Shown here: piece after piece, positions 1 to 8,311 of the stretch
Numbering within the stretch: position 1 is the first letter of the stretch
Layout: each line of letters starts with the position of its first letter
Origin: Thermoleophilia bacterium
GTDB lineage: Bacteria; Actinomycetota; Thermoleophilia; UBA2241
Direction: 5' to 3'
NCBI GenBank assembly: GCA_041393415.1
Contig: JAWKKE010000002.1
Coordinates: 243,990-307,989, forward strand
DNA: 64,000 bases
The notes under the pieces: generated by a model
What the model was told of the DNA's origin: nothing
Database searches by the model: none
The model's input: only the letters and a program-made list of their open reading frames with translations
Translations under genes and position numbers: made by a program

Positions 1-93
1 CGCGAGCTGTGCCAGTCGCCGGTGGTCGACCTTGAGGTCGGCGTCGAACGGCGTCACGATCGCAGTCAGAATCGTCCCCAGGCTGTCGCTCAT
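1..93 (-). CDS. dapA: 4-hydroxy-tetrahydrodipicolinate synthase, N-terminal fragment
   Basis: Only the first 31 codons lie in the window; the rest continues past base 1. The translated start includes GTILTAIVTPFDADLKVD, the typical N-terminus of DapA, which condenses pyruvate with aspartate semialdehyde in lysine and diaminopimelate synthesis. The ATG at 93 is preceded by GGAG. It lies 40 bases downstream of dapB in the same direction, so the two lysine-pathway genes are probably cotranscribed. Identity rests on this short segment and the neighbour, but the pattern is characteristic. Confidence 0.85.
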   Translation of the reverse strand, partial: MSDSLGTILTAIVTPFDADLKVDHRRLAQLA

Positions 94-133
94 AGCGCGT
101 GCTCCTCGGTGGTCCGCATAGTCAGAAGTCACC

Positions 134-886
134 CTAGTCTAGGAGGTTCTCGAGACCGATGACAGTTCCCTTGATCTCCCCCACCCGGCGCAGCGCGAGC
201 AGCACGCCGCTCATGAAGGAGCGTCGCGACAAGGAGTCGTGACGCAGCGTGAGCAACTCGTCGTCACCACCGAAGAGGACTTCCTGGTGCGCGACAAGCC
301 CGGGCAGGCGCACGCTGTGGATACGAGTACCGTCCGCGGCGACACCCCGAGCGGCTGGGGGGCGCATCGCCGCAGCGTCGTCGGTATCTTTCAGCGCCAT
401 CAAATGAGCAGTACGCAGACTCGTGCCCGACGGCGCGTCGATCTTGCTGGCGCCGTGCATCTCGATGATCTCGGCCTGCGGGAAGTACTTCGCCGCCTGC
501 TGCGCGAACTGCATCAGCAACACTGCGCCCAGAGCGAAGTTCGGTACGACCAGCAGACCGACACCACTCATCGCCGCGGCGACCCGCAGTTCGTCGATCT
601 GGTCGTCTTTGAGCCCCGTGGCGCCGACAACGGTCGGCACGCCGGCCTTCAGAAGTGTCATTGTGTTGGCGAACACGGCGGCGGGGATGCTGAACTCGAG
701 AGCGGCCGCCGGTCGGGTCGCGGCGAGCGCGTCGGCCATGTTGTCGAACAGCGGCGCTCCCCCCACCCCGTCCCCCGGAATAGGGTCGACGAGAGCAACC
801 AGGCGTAGGTCATCCTGTGCAGCGATGGTCTGTGAGCTCATGCTCCCCATCTTGCCGGCCGCGCCGCTCACGAGTACGTCGATCAC
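134..886 (-). CDS. dapB: 4-hydroxy-tetrahydrodipicolinate reductase
   Basis: This cytosolic enzyme reduces HTPA to tetrahydrodipicolinate with NAD(P)H, the second committed step of lysine/diaminopimelate synthesis. The 250-residue protein shows the nucleotide-binding GAAGKMG at 8-14, GATG at 88-91, and the substrate loop EMHGASKIDAPSGT around 142-155. His144 and Lys148 match the catalytic His and Lys of the family, but the second His of the usual HH pair is Gly here. I chose the GTG at 886 because it overlaps the stop of the upstream M16 peptidase gene (GTGA) and is preceded by GGGAGGAG; a longer in-frame extension exists but is not family-like. dapA follows. Confidence 0.93.
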   Translation of the reverse strand: MIDVLVSGAAGKMGSMSSQTIAAQDDLRLVALVDPIPGDGVGGAPLFDNMADALAATRPAAALEFSIPAAVFANTMTLLKAGVPTVVGATGLKDDQIDELRVAAAMSGVGLLVVPNFALGAVLLMQFAQQAAKYFPQAEIIEMHGASKIDAPSGTSLRTAHLMALKDTDDAAAMRPPAARGVAADGTRIHSVRLPGLVAHQEVLFGGDDELLTLRHDSLSRRSFMSGVLLALRRVGEIKGTVIGLENLLD

Positions 887-2160
887 ATCTCCTCCCAGAC
901 GAAGTCCTGCGTCACGGCGCGAAACGGCTCGACGCGCGGGCCGATGCAGGTCGTGGACCACTTCTTAGGATCGTAGTAGCGGCGTACGGCGCGCAACACA
1001 TCTTCCCTGGTCACTGCCTCCAACTGCGCCAGCACTTCGTCGACAGTCAGAACCGGAAGATCCATGATGACCGCTCGTCCCAGAGCATGCATGCGGCTGG
1101 AGGGGCTCTCCATGCTCAGGACCAGCTGGCCTTTGAGGTGGTTCTTGGCATGCTCAATCGCATCGTCATCGATGTCGTCGACGAGCTTGCTCATCACGTC
1201 GAGGATGACCTTCATCGCTTCGCCGAGCGCCTCGGAGCGCGAACCGAAGTAGATCGCCGTCAAGCCCGCGTCGGAGTACTGCGACGCGTACGAGTACACC
1301 GAGTAAGCGAGCCCCCGCTTCTCGCGCACCTCCTGGAAGAGTCGTGAGCTCCAAGACGCCCCGAGGATCGTGTCGACGACGAAGACGGCGAAGCGATCGT
1401 CGTCGCTTCGTCGCGGCCCCGGACCGCCGAGACAGACGTGGAACTGCTCCGTCTCCTTGCGCGTGAAGCGCGCCACATGGCGAAAGCCGGGCGTGCTGAG
1501 CGCCGGTCGCGGCACGATCGCTCCCGGCTCAGGGCGAAAATGCCGTTCAGCGAGCTCGCATACATGGTCGTGGTCGACCTGACCGCAAGCCGAGACCACC
1601 ACCGCCGGGTTGACGTAGTGCGTGTCGTGATAGGCGCGCACGGCATCGTAGTTGAGCGCCGCCAACGTCTCACTTCGCCCGATGATCGGCCGTCCCAGAG
1701 GATGCTCGCCGAAGACGACTTCGGCCAGATCGTCATGGATGAGCTCGGGCGGCGAGTCTTCGTACATCGCCACCTCTTCGAGCACGACCTCACGCTCCTG
1801 ATCGAGTTCGGCGAACGACGGACGCGCCACCATCTCGGCAATCACCTCGAAAGCCGTATCGAGATCGGTGTCGAGAAGGCGCGCGTTGACGAGTGTGTTT
1901 TCCTTGGACGTCGACGCGTTGGGTTCGCCGCCCATATCGTCGAAGATGCGGGCGATGTCGAGGGCGCTGTAGCGCCGCGAACCCTTGAAGAGCAGGTGCT
2001 CGATGAAGTGGGAAACGCCGGCCTGCTCGTCCGGCTCGGAGCGCGATCCGGCGGCGATCCAGACGCCGAGGGCTACCGAGCGCACAGAAGACATGCGCTC
2101 GGTAGCCACCCGAATACTGTTCTCCAGTGTCGAGAGGCGATGTGCCTCGGCGGGTTTCAT
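883..2160 (-). CDS. M16 family zinc metallopeptidase (insulinase/processing-peptidase type)
   Basis: The 425-residue protein carries the inverted zinc motif HFIEH at 51-55 and a downstream EE pair near 128-129 that should supply the third ligand, as in bacterial processing-peptidase-like M16 proteins. The N-terminal M16 domain is followed by the inactive-type C-terminal half. There is no signal peptide, so it is probably cytosolic. The physiological substrate is unknown. It begins 5 bases after pnp, with a GAGG inside the pnp tail serving as ribosome binding site, and overlaps dapB by 4 bases. The order pnp, M16 peptidase, dapB is common in Gram-positive bacteria. Confidence 0.9.
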   Translation of the reverse strand: MKPAEAHRLSTLENSIRVATERMSSVRSVALGVWIAAGSRSEPDEQAGVSHFIEHLLFKGSRRYSALDIARIFDDMGGEPNASTSKENTLVNARLLDTDLDTAFEVIAEMVARPSFAELDQEREVVLEEVAMYEDSPPELIHDDLAEVVFGEHPLGRPIIGRSETLAALNYDAVRAYHDTHYVNPAVVVSACGQVDHDHVCELAERHFRPEPGAIVPRPALSTPGFRHVARFTRKETEQFHVCLGGPGPRRSDDDRFAVFVVDTILGASWSSRLFQEVREKRGLAYSVYSYASQYSDAGLTAIYFGSRSEALGEAMKVILDVMSKLVDDIDDDAIEHAKNHLKGQLVLSMESPSSRMHALGRAVIMDLPVLTVDEVLAQLEAVTREDVLRAVRRYYDPKKWSTTCIGPRVEPFRAVTQDFVWEEM

Positions 2161-2165
2161 GGCGA

Positions 2166-4262
2166 CTAACTCGCCTCGGGCCCTCGCAGCAACGACAGCC
2201 CGATACGATTACGTGCCTTGTCGATCTCGACCACTTCGACGGTCACCATGTCGCCGCGTTTGACGACGTCCTCAACCGACTTCACACGCTCGCCCTTGGG
2301 CGCCAGACGCGAAATATGGATGAGCCCGTCGGTGCCCTTCTTGAGCTCGACGAAGGCGCCGAAGTCGGTCGTCTTGACGACCTTGCCCGTGAAGACGTCG
2401 CCGACTTCCACATCCTTGGTCATAGACTGAATGCGACTGATGACACCCTGCGCCGACTCCTGATCCGGAGCACAGATGAAGATCGTGCCGTCTTCTTGGA
2501 TGTCGATGTCGGCGCCGAACTCGTCGGTCATGCCGCGAATGGTCTCGCCGCCCTTGCCGATGACGAGCCCGATCTGATCGGGGTTGATCTGGATCGTGAA
2601 GATGCGCGGCGCCCACTGGGAGAGCTCGCCGCGCGGCTCCGGCAGAGTCTCGAGCATGCGCTCGAGAATGAAGAGCCGCGCTACCCGCGCCTGCTCGAGC
2701 GCCTCAGCGAGGATCTCGAACGTAACACCCTTGATCTTGATGTCCATCTGCAACGCGGTGATGCCGGCCGCCGTCCCGGCGACCTTGAAGTCCATGTCGC
2801 CGAGATGATCCTCAACGCCGGCGATATCGGTGAGGACGACATAGTCGTCACCCTCCTTGATGAGCCCCATGGCGATGCCGGCGACCGGCGCCGTGATTTG
2901 CACACCGGCATCCATCAGCGAAAGCGTCGAGCCGCAAACGCTCGCCATCGACGATGAGCCGTTGGACTCGAGGATCTCGGAGACGATGCGCGTCGTGTAC
3001 GGGAAGTCGACTTCGTTCGGGAGTACCGGAACGAGCGCGCGCTCGGCGAGCGCCCCGTGACCGATATCGCGCCGCTTCGGTCCGCGCATGAAGCCGGTCT
3101 CACCGACTGAGAACGGCGGGAAGTTGTAGTGGTGCAGGTACCGCTTCTTGTCCTCGATGCCGAGACCATCGATGCGTTGAAACTCGCCGGTGCCGCCGAG
3201 CGTGAGAAGGCTCAGCGCCTGAGTCTGGCCACGGGTGAAGAGCGCGCTCCCGTGCGTGCGCGGAATGAGGCCGACTTCGCAGCTGATCGGCCTGATCTCC
3301 GTTGTGCCCCGACCGTCCGGACGGCGCTTCTGCACGGCGATGCGATCGCGGATCAGGTCCTTCTCGAGCTTGGCGAGAGCGCGACGTACGTGAATGCCGC
3401 GCTCGGTCGACGCAGTCTCGTCGATGAGGGCTTCCACGGCCGTCCGCTTCACCTCGGCGATGGCGTCTTGACGCTCCTGCTTCTCGATGAGCTGCGTTGC
3501 CGCGTCCAGCGATGCTCCGTAGCCGATCCGCACTTCTTCGAGAATCTGCTCATCGATCGTCCACTCGGCGACATCCCACTTCGGCTTGCCGCACAGCCGC
3601 TGCAGTTCTAGCTGCGCGGCGATGATCTTCTTGATCTCTTCGTGCGCCAAGCGCAGCGCGTCGACGACCAGCCCCTCCGGTACCTGCTGTGCCCCGGCCT
3701 CGACCATCACAATGGCATCGGCAGTGCCGGTCACAACCAGGTCGAGCTCCGACTCTTCTTCCAGTTGCGTCAGCGTCGGGTTGATGACGAACTCGTCTTC
3801 GATACGTCCGACGCGTACGGAGCCGATCGGTCCCTCGAAGGGGATCTCGCTCAACGTCAGCGCCGCCGACGCGCCAATCGTGGCCAAGACGTCGTGAGCA
3901 TTCTCGAGATCCACGGACAGCACCGTAGCCACCACGTGCACCTCGTTCATGAACCCGGTCTTGAACAGCGGCCGGATGGGGCGATCGATCTGGCGCGCAG
4001 CCAGGATCGCCTTCTCGCTCGGACGCGACTCGCGCTTGATGAAGCCGCCGGGGATCTTGCCGGCTGCGTAGTGCCGCTCTTCGACGTCGACCGTGAGCGG
4101 GAAGAAGTCCTGACCCTCACGAACGTCCTCGCGCCCAACGGCGGTGACGAGGACGACCGTATCGCCGCAACGGGCGAGCACGGCACCGTTGGCCTGCTTA
4201 GCTAGGCGCCCCGTCTCCAACGAGATGGTCTTGCCGCCGATCTCAACCTGAACTGTATTCAT
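2166..4262 (-). CDS. pnp: Polyribonucleotide nucleotidyltransferase (PNPase)
   Basis: PNPase degrades RNA phosphorolytically from the 3' end and can also add tails. The 698-residue protein has two RNase PH-type domains separated by a helical segment, a KH domain around 555-620 with IGKGGETI, and an S1 domain from about 621 with [11 protein letters not shown]. The length is normal. The ATG at 4262 is preceded by AAGGGACAG; an in-frame extension of 25 codons upstream looks non-native. It follows rpsO, the usual order, and a strong hairpin lies between the two genes. Confidence 0.97.
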   Translation of the reverse strand: MNTVQVEIGGKTISLETGRLAKQANGAVLARCGDTVVLVTAVGREDVREGQDFFPLTVDVEERHYAAGKIPGGFIKRESRPSEKAILAARQIDRPIRPLFKTGFMNEVHVVATVLSVDLENAHDVLATIGASAALTLSEIPFEGPIGSVRVGRIEDEFVINPTLTQLEEESELDLVVTGTADAIVMVEAGAQQVPEGLVVDALRLAHEEIKKIIAAQLELQRLCGKPKWDVAEWTIDEQILEEVRIGYGASLDAATQLIEKQERQDAIAEVKRTAVEALIDETASTERGIHVRRALAKLEKDLIRDRIAVQKRRPDGRGTTEIRPISCEVGLIPRTHGSALFTRGQTQALSLLTLGGTGEFQRIDGLGIEDKKRYLHHYNFPPFSVGETGFMRGPKRRDIGHGALAERALVPVLPNEVDFPYTTRIVSEILESNGSSSMASVCGSTLSLMDAGVQITAPVAGIAMGLIKEGDDYVVLTDIAGVEDHLGDMDFKVAGTAAGITALQMDIKIKGVTFEILAEALEQARVARLFILERMLETLPEPRGELSQWAPRIFTIQINPDQIGLVIGKGGETIRGMTDEFGADIDIQEDGTIFICAPDQESAQGVISRIQSMTKDVEVGDVFTGKVVKTTDFGAFVELKKGTDGLIHISRLAPKGERVKSVEDVVKRGDMVTVEVVEIDKARNRIGLSLLRGPEAS

Positions 4263-4340
4263 CTGTCCCTTCGTCTCTGGACCCGGCGCCCCATTGCGCG
4301 CGGGAGCTTCTGCCGGCTGGGTGCACGGTGCACTCAACGG

Positions 4341-4365
4341 CGCAGGCGGCCGGTGGCCGCCTGCG
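4341..4365 (-). promoter_or_regulatory. Strong intercistronic hairpin between rpsO and pnp
   Basis: An 11-base-pair perfect stem (CGCAGGCGGCC with GGCCGCCTGCG) with a 3-base loop begins 4 bases after the rpsO stop codon. No U-run follows, so it is unlikely to be an efficient terminator. A second, smaller inverted repeat (GTGCACGGTGCAC, 4321-4333) lies before pnp. In Escherichia coli the rpsO-pnp spacer contains an RNase III-cleaved hairpin through which PNPase controls its own mRNA; similar function here is inference. Confidence 0.55.
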
Positions 4366-4369
4366 GGTG

Positions 4370-4639
4370 TTACTTGCGGAGCTCAAGCTCCTTGATCAAC
4401 GAGCGATACCGCTCGAGATCGCGAGCCTGGAGATAGTTCAGCAGCCGACGCCGCTGGCCGACCATCTTGAGCAGGCCGCGACGGCTGTGGTGGTCCTTCT
4501 TGTGAGTCTTGAGGTGCTCGGTGAGCGTGCTGATACGCGCAGTGAGAAGTGCGATCTGCACCTCGGGGGAGCCAGTATCGCCCTCGTGCTGGGCGTGTTT
4601 GGCGATGATGCTCTCTTTGTTCTCTTTGGTAACTGCCAT
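4370..4639 (-). CDS. rpsO: 30S ribosomal protein S15
   Basis: S15 is a primary 16S rRNA-binding protein of the small-subunit platform. The 89-residue product is the standard family length and shows the conserved [11 protein letters not shown] and the [12 protein letters not shown] segment that contacts rRNA. The ATG at 4639 is preceded by GGGAGGTG at good spacing. Its neighbours are ribF upstream and pnp downstream, a widespread order. A hairpin in the 5' leader may be involved in autoregulation. Confidence 0.98.
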   Translation of the reverse strand: MAVTKENKESIIAKHAQHEGDTGSPEVQIALLTARISTLTEHLKTHKKDHHSRRGLLKMVGQRRRLLNYLQARDLERYRSLIKELELRK

Positions 4640-4691
4640 GTCTGATTCACCTCCCTTACAGGAGTCTCCGGGAACCCAGTCGCAGGTAGGC

Positions 4692-4719
4692 AGCCCGCAA
4701 CCGCGTAATCGGTCGGGCT
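4692..4719 (-). promoter_or_regulatory. Hairpin in the rpsO 5' leader
   Basis: In the RNA, AGCCCG pairs with CGGGCT, and an inner ACCG/CGGT helix extends the stem with a small bulge. It lies between the ribF stop and the rpsO start, about 53-80 bases before the ATG, and is not followed by a U-run. S15 often represses its own mRNA by binding leader structures that vary widely between lineages; this element is a candidate only. Confidence 0.3.
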
Positions 4720-4763
4720 AGGGTAGCACAGGCGTCAGCACGACGAAACCGCGGGAGCGGCGA

Positions 4764-5732
4764 TCACGAGGACGGCAGAGGGACGAGTCCTACATCGGCG
4801 AACGCCGCGTCATCGAGCCGTGCCACCACGTCGATGTCACGCCGCATGGCCACGCGCAGGGCGGCGGCGTCGGCAAAACGCCGCTCATCGCGGATCTTGG
4901 CGAGAAAGTCGAGACGCAGCAAGTGGCCATACAGATCACCCTCGAAACCGAGCAGAAAGGCCTCCGTGATGTCGGCCAGGGGTGCGTCACCGTTGAAGGT
5001 GGGATTGCGTCCGATATTGACCGCCGCGCGGTACCACGCACCGTCGACGTAGGCACGCGCCACGTACACGCCGCGACCGGGACGCATGGCGTCGGCGGTG
5101 ACCTCAAGGTTGGCGGTCGGCACACCGAGGGCCCTGCCCCGCCCCGCCCCGGATTGCACGCGAGCGGCCACGGAGGGCGGCCGACCGAGAATCTCGCGCA
5201 CCTCATCGATTACCCCCGACGCCAGCAGCCCGCGAATGCGTGTGGAGCTGATCGTCTGGCCGCGTTCGGACATGAGACGCAGCACGATCGTTTCGAAGCC
5301 GTGGACCCGGCCACACGCGGCGAGCATCGCAGCGTCGCCGGTGCCGCCGGCGCCGAAGCTGAAGTTCTCGCCGACGACCACCACCCGCGCCCCGAGCTTG
5401 GCGACGAGCACCTCTCCACAGAAGCGCTCCGCCGACATCGCCGCCATATCCACATCGAACGGCAAGAGGACGAGCTCGTCGGGACCAAGGTCGGCGATCA
5501 GCCGCATGCGCTCTTCGAGCGTAGTGAGCAGTCGTGGCGCCGCGGTCGGGTTGACGATCGAGAGAGGATGTCGTTCGAAGGTGAGCACGGCGCTGCGCAG
5601 ATCGCGAGCGCGAGCCTCGTCGATCGCGCGAGTGATCGCGGCGCGGTGACCGACGTGCACGCCGTCGAACATGCCGATGGCGAGCGCCCTCGGTCGCTCA
5701 AGCACATCTCCGAGTCCGCGAACGACGTCCAT
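4764..5732 (-). CDS. ribF: Bifunctional riboflavin kinase / FAD synthetase
   Basis: The protein converts riboflavin to FMN and then FAD. In 322 residues it has the N-terminal nucleotidyltransferase domain with GMFDGVHVGHRA near 19-30, and a C-terminal flavokinase domain with RGRALGVPTANL near 200 and AVNIGRNPTF further on. The start ATG shares one base with the truB stop (TGATG), so translation is likely coupled. The truB-ribF-rpsO order is conserved in many bacteria. It supplies cofactor from the riboflavin made by the rib operon near 41-45 kb. Confidence 0.96.
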   Translation of the reverse strand: MDVVRGLGDVLERPRALAIGMFDGVHVGHRAAITRAIDEARARDLRSAVLTFERHPLSIVNPTAAPRLLTTLEERMRLIADLGPDELVLLPFDVDMAAMSAERFCGEVLVAKLGARVVVVGENFSFGAGGTGDAAMLAACGRVHGFETIVLRLMSERGQTISSTRIRGLLASGVIDEVREILGRPPSVAARVQSGAGRGRALGVPTANLEVTADAMRPGRGVYVARAYVDGAWYRAAVNIGRNPTFNGDAPLADITEAFLLGFEGDLYGHLLRLDFLAKIRDERRFADAAALRVAMRRDIDVVARLDDAAFADVGLVPLPSS

Positions 5733-6643
5733 CAGAACTTCACGAGCAGCCGGAGCGCGAGTCCCTCATCCGATGGTCCGTACACTGCAATCAGCTCGCC
5801 GCGGTACATCACGCGCACAGGTTCTTGCGGGCCGCCGGGCAAGCGCGCGCCGTTGCGCACGGCCACCACCTGCGCGGCAGAGAGCTGAATGATCGGCATG
5901 AACTGAAGCGCCGCTCCGGCCGGCATCAAGGATGGGATCGACGCGTCGCCGGGAGCGCGCTCGTCCACCGCGTCCTCAAAGTCCGCCAGAGAGAGTCCAT
6001 CCTCGAGCGCAAGCTCCCCGATCGCCGTCCGCGCCAACTCCTCGAGGTGCGCGCCGACACCGACGGCCTCCCCTACGTCGATCGCCAACTGGCGCACGTA
6101 CGTGCCCTTGGAACAGGCGATGTGGCAGCGCATCTCCTGAGTCGCCTCATCGAAGGAGAGGATGTCGATCGCCGTAATCTCAACCTCCTTCACCGGTGTC
6201 TCGACAACCTCGCCGCGATGCGCCTTGCGATAGAGCCGTTCGCCGTCGACCTTGACCGCCGACGTCATCGGAACACGCTGCGCGATATTGCCGAGAAACT
6301 TCGGCAGGACTGCTTCGACGGCCGCACGCGTCGTCGTCAGACCCGATGGGGTGAGCGCGCCGGTATGGTCGCCCGTGTCGGAGCGCACGCCGAACTTCAT
6401 CGTGCACACGTACTCCTTGGGCAGGTCCACGAAGAACCGCGCGAGCTTCGTCGCCCTTCCGACCAGCACGACCAGCAGGCCCGTCGCAAACGGATCGAGT
6501 GTGCCAGCATGCCCGACCTTGCTCACCGCCGGCCGCAGCTTGCGACGCACGCGCGCAACGACATCGTGCGACGTCAGACCGACCGGCTTGTCGATCAGGA
6601 GGACGCCGTCGACAAGCGCTTTGCGAGTTCGGAACTCAGCCAC
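5732..6643 (-). CDS. truB: tRNA pseudouridine(55) synthase
   Basis: TruB makes the T-loop pseudouridine 55 in tRNA. The 303-residue protein has the N-terminal DGVLLIDKPVGLTSHDVV and the catalytic GHAGTLDPFATG with Asp50. The start is GTG at 6643, inside the end of nrnA (49-base overlap); it is supported by GGGGGAGG seven bases upstream and by the family N-terminus, since no later start keeps the conserved segment. A C-terminal PUA-like region is present. It is part of the rimP-to-ribF translation operon. Confidence 0.95.
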   Translation of the reverse strand: MAEFRTRKALVDGVLLIDKPVGLTSHDVVARVRRKLRPAVSKVGHAGTLDPFATGLLVVLVGRATKLARFFVDLPKEYVCTMKFGVRSDTGDHTGALTPSGLTTTRAAVEAVLPKFLGNIAQRVPMTSAVKVDGERLYRKAHRGEVVETPVKEVEITAIDILSFDEATQEMRCHIACSKGTYVRQLAIDVGEAVGVGAHLEELARTAIGELALEDGLSLADFEDAVDERAPGDASIPSLMPAGAALQFMPIIQLSAAQVVAVRNGARLPGGPQEPVRVMYRGELIAVYGPSDEGLALRLLVKF

Positions 6644-7575
6644 GCCTCTACCTCCCCCGGACTCTCGTCGCTCGAGAATCCTGCCGCGAGCCGGTGCCCG
6701 CCGCCTCCACGCAGTGCCGCGATCGCGCGCACGTCGAGTGCATCGGCGCGCAAGCTCACGCGCACCCGCGACCCTGTGGCCTGCTCCTTGATCACTCCCG
6801 CCACGTTGACACCGTCGACGGCACGCAGCGCATCGACGATTCCCTCCGTATCCTCGTCTGTAGCCCCGGTCGCAGCGAAATCCGCCTGTGTCAACGTGGC
6901 GATGAGCGCTGCCCCATTACCTACTGTGCGCGCGGCGCCGATGGCGCGCGCCCAGAGCCGCAGCGCGGCGGGCGAGCGCGACTCGTAGAGGCGCCGATAC
7001 ACATCCGTGACGTCGACGCCGATCTCCCGTAACCACGCCGCCTGCGCAAACGTCGCCGCGCTGGTCGACGTGTGGCGGAAGTGACCGGTGTCGAACGAAA
7101 TACCGGCGAACAACGCCCGCGCGGCCTGCGGGCTCGGCACGAGCCCGAGAGCGCGGTCGATCTCGCAAACGATCTCGGAGGCGCTACTCGTCTCCGGACG
7201 CAGAAGTACGAGGTCGCCGAAGCCGTCGTTGTCGCCGTGGTGGTCGATATTGACGACACTACCCGTCCAGCCGTCAAGCGCCAGGGCCACACGCGCACGC
7301 GTGCCGGAGTCGACGACGTAGAGCGTCGTGTCGACGTCGGGAATACCGCGCACGATCGCCGCCGAGTCGCCGAGCAAGTACTCGGCAAGCGGCACAACAA
7401 CGTCGCGATCGACATAGAGCGCCGCTTGGACCCCGAGCTGCCGAAACGCGTCCAGCATCCCGGCGCAGGCGCCGACGGCGTCGACGTCGGGCTTCTCGTG
7501 AATGGCGACCCCTGCGCGGTCTTCCTGCAACATGCGCCGACACACAGCAGCCACGTCGCCGCGCAAGATGCTCAC
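6595..7575 (-). CDS. nrnA: DHH/DHHA1 phosphoesterase, oligoribonuclease/pAp-phosphatase NrnA type
   Basis: NrnA-type enzymes degrade very short RNA oligonucleotides and dephosphorylate pAp. The 326-residue protein has HEKPDVDAVG at 26-35, the DHH triad at 111-113 (NIDHHGDND), and a DHHA1 domain with GGGGHRLAAGF near 290. The GTG start at 7575 overlaps the rbfA stop (GTGA). The rbfA-nrnA-truB order is common in Gram-positive bacteria and supports this subfamily. Substrate range cannot be read from sequence. Confidence 0.92.
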   Translation of the reverse strand: MSILRGDVAAVCRRMLQEDRAGVAIHEKPDVDAVGACAGMLDAFRQLGVQAALYVDRDVVVPLAEYLLGDSAAIVRGIPDVDTTLYVVDSGTRARVALALDGWTGSVVNIDHHGDNDGFGDLVLLRPETSSASEIVCEIDRALGLVPSPQAARALFAGISFDTGHFRHTSTSAATFAQAAWLREIGVDVTDVYRRLYESRSPAALRLWARAIGAARTVGNGAALIATLTQADFAATGATDEDTEGIVDALRAVDGVNVAGVIKEQATGSRVRVSLRADALDVRAIAALRGGGGHRLAAGFSSDESPGEVEAWLSSELAKRLSTASS

Positions 7576-8006
7576 GCGGACGTGCCTTCGTCGACATCGC
7601 CGGTATCGGCACCGCGCTCGTCGTCGGCGCCGTCGACGAAGATCTCCGGCGCTTCCACACCCAGCAGCGACTCTTCCTGCTCGAAAAGCTCAGCCAGATG
7701 CATGGCACGGTCGAGCGTCTCGTCGTAGACGAACTCCAATTGCGGCGTACGCTTCATACGCAGCGACTCGCCGAGGCGCGACTGAAGGTATCCCCGCGAT
7801 CGCTCGAGCGCCGCCATCGTCGCCTGGCGCTCGTCATCGGAACCGAGGACGCTCACGAACACTCTGGCGTGCCGCAGGTCGGTCGAGGTCTCGACGCCGG
7901 TCACCGTAACGAAGCCCACGCGCGGGTCCTTGAGCCCCGCGGTGGACAGCACGGTCGACAGCGTCTCCTTGATCGCCTCGTTGACCTTTAGGCTTCGAAG
8001 TCCCAT
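7572..8006 (-). CDS. rbfA: 30S ribosome-binding factor A
   Basis: RbfA is a small KH-fold protein that helps mature the 5' end of 16S rRNA. The 144-residue product starts MGLRSLKVNEAIKETLS and contains DPRVGFVTVTGVETSTDL and the C-terminal ELEFVYDE-like segment (QLEFVYDETL). An acidic tail of about 25 residues ends the protein. The ATG at 8006 lies inside the end of the DUF503 gene (19-base overlap); upstream in-frame codons do not resemble the family. Weak ribosome binding site, so coupling is likely. Confidence 0.93.
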   Translation of the reverse strand: MGLRSLKVNEAIKETLSTVLSTAGLKDPRVGFVTVTGVETSTDLRHARVFVSVLGSDDERQATMAALERSRGYLQSRLGESLRMKRTPQLEFVYDETLDRAMHLAELFEQEESLLGVEAPEIFVDGADDERGADTGDVDEGTSA

Positions 8007-8311
8007 AACGCATCGAGTGGGTCGGCCGTCTTGACGAGCACACGCGCGACTTCGTACTCCTGCGCGTGAAGGTAGCGATCGATCTCGTCGAGGCTCGTTT
8101 CCGCATTGTGCTGCGACGACGCCGCCAGCACGATGAGCACACGAGCGCGTTGCCACACGTCCTGGAAGCCCACCTCGCTGAACGCAGCGTGGAAGCGGCC
8201 CCGCACCACGTCGCGCAGCGACACGAGCGGGGCGCGCTTCTCCTTGAGCGATCTGCTCACCGGGAAGTGAAGATCGGCGAGCAGGACACCGATGGTCGCG
8301 TTACACGTCAC
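7988..8311 (-). CDS. DUF503 family protein (YlxP-like)
   Basis: A small 107-residue protein with the DUF503 pattern: an N-terminal strand segment followed by RSLKEKRAPLVSLRDVVRGRF, then AFSEVGFQDVW and VLIVLAASS. Members sit between infB and rbfA in many bacteria, as here; the function is not established. I chose the GTG at 8311, which overlaps the infB stop by 11 bases, because the family begins just before this point. Confidence 0.88.
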   Translation of the reverse strand: MTCNATIGVLLADLHFPVSRSLKEKRAPLVSLRDVVRGRFHAAFSEVGFQDVWQRARVLIVLAASSQHNAETSLDEIDRYLHAQEYEVARVLVKTADPLDALWDFEA

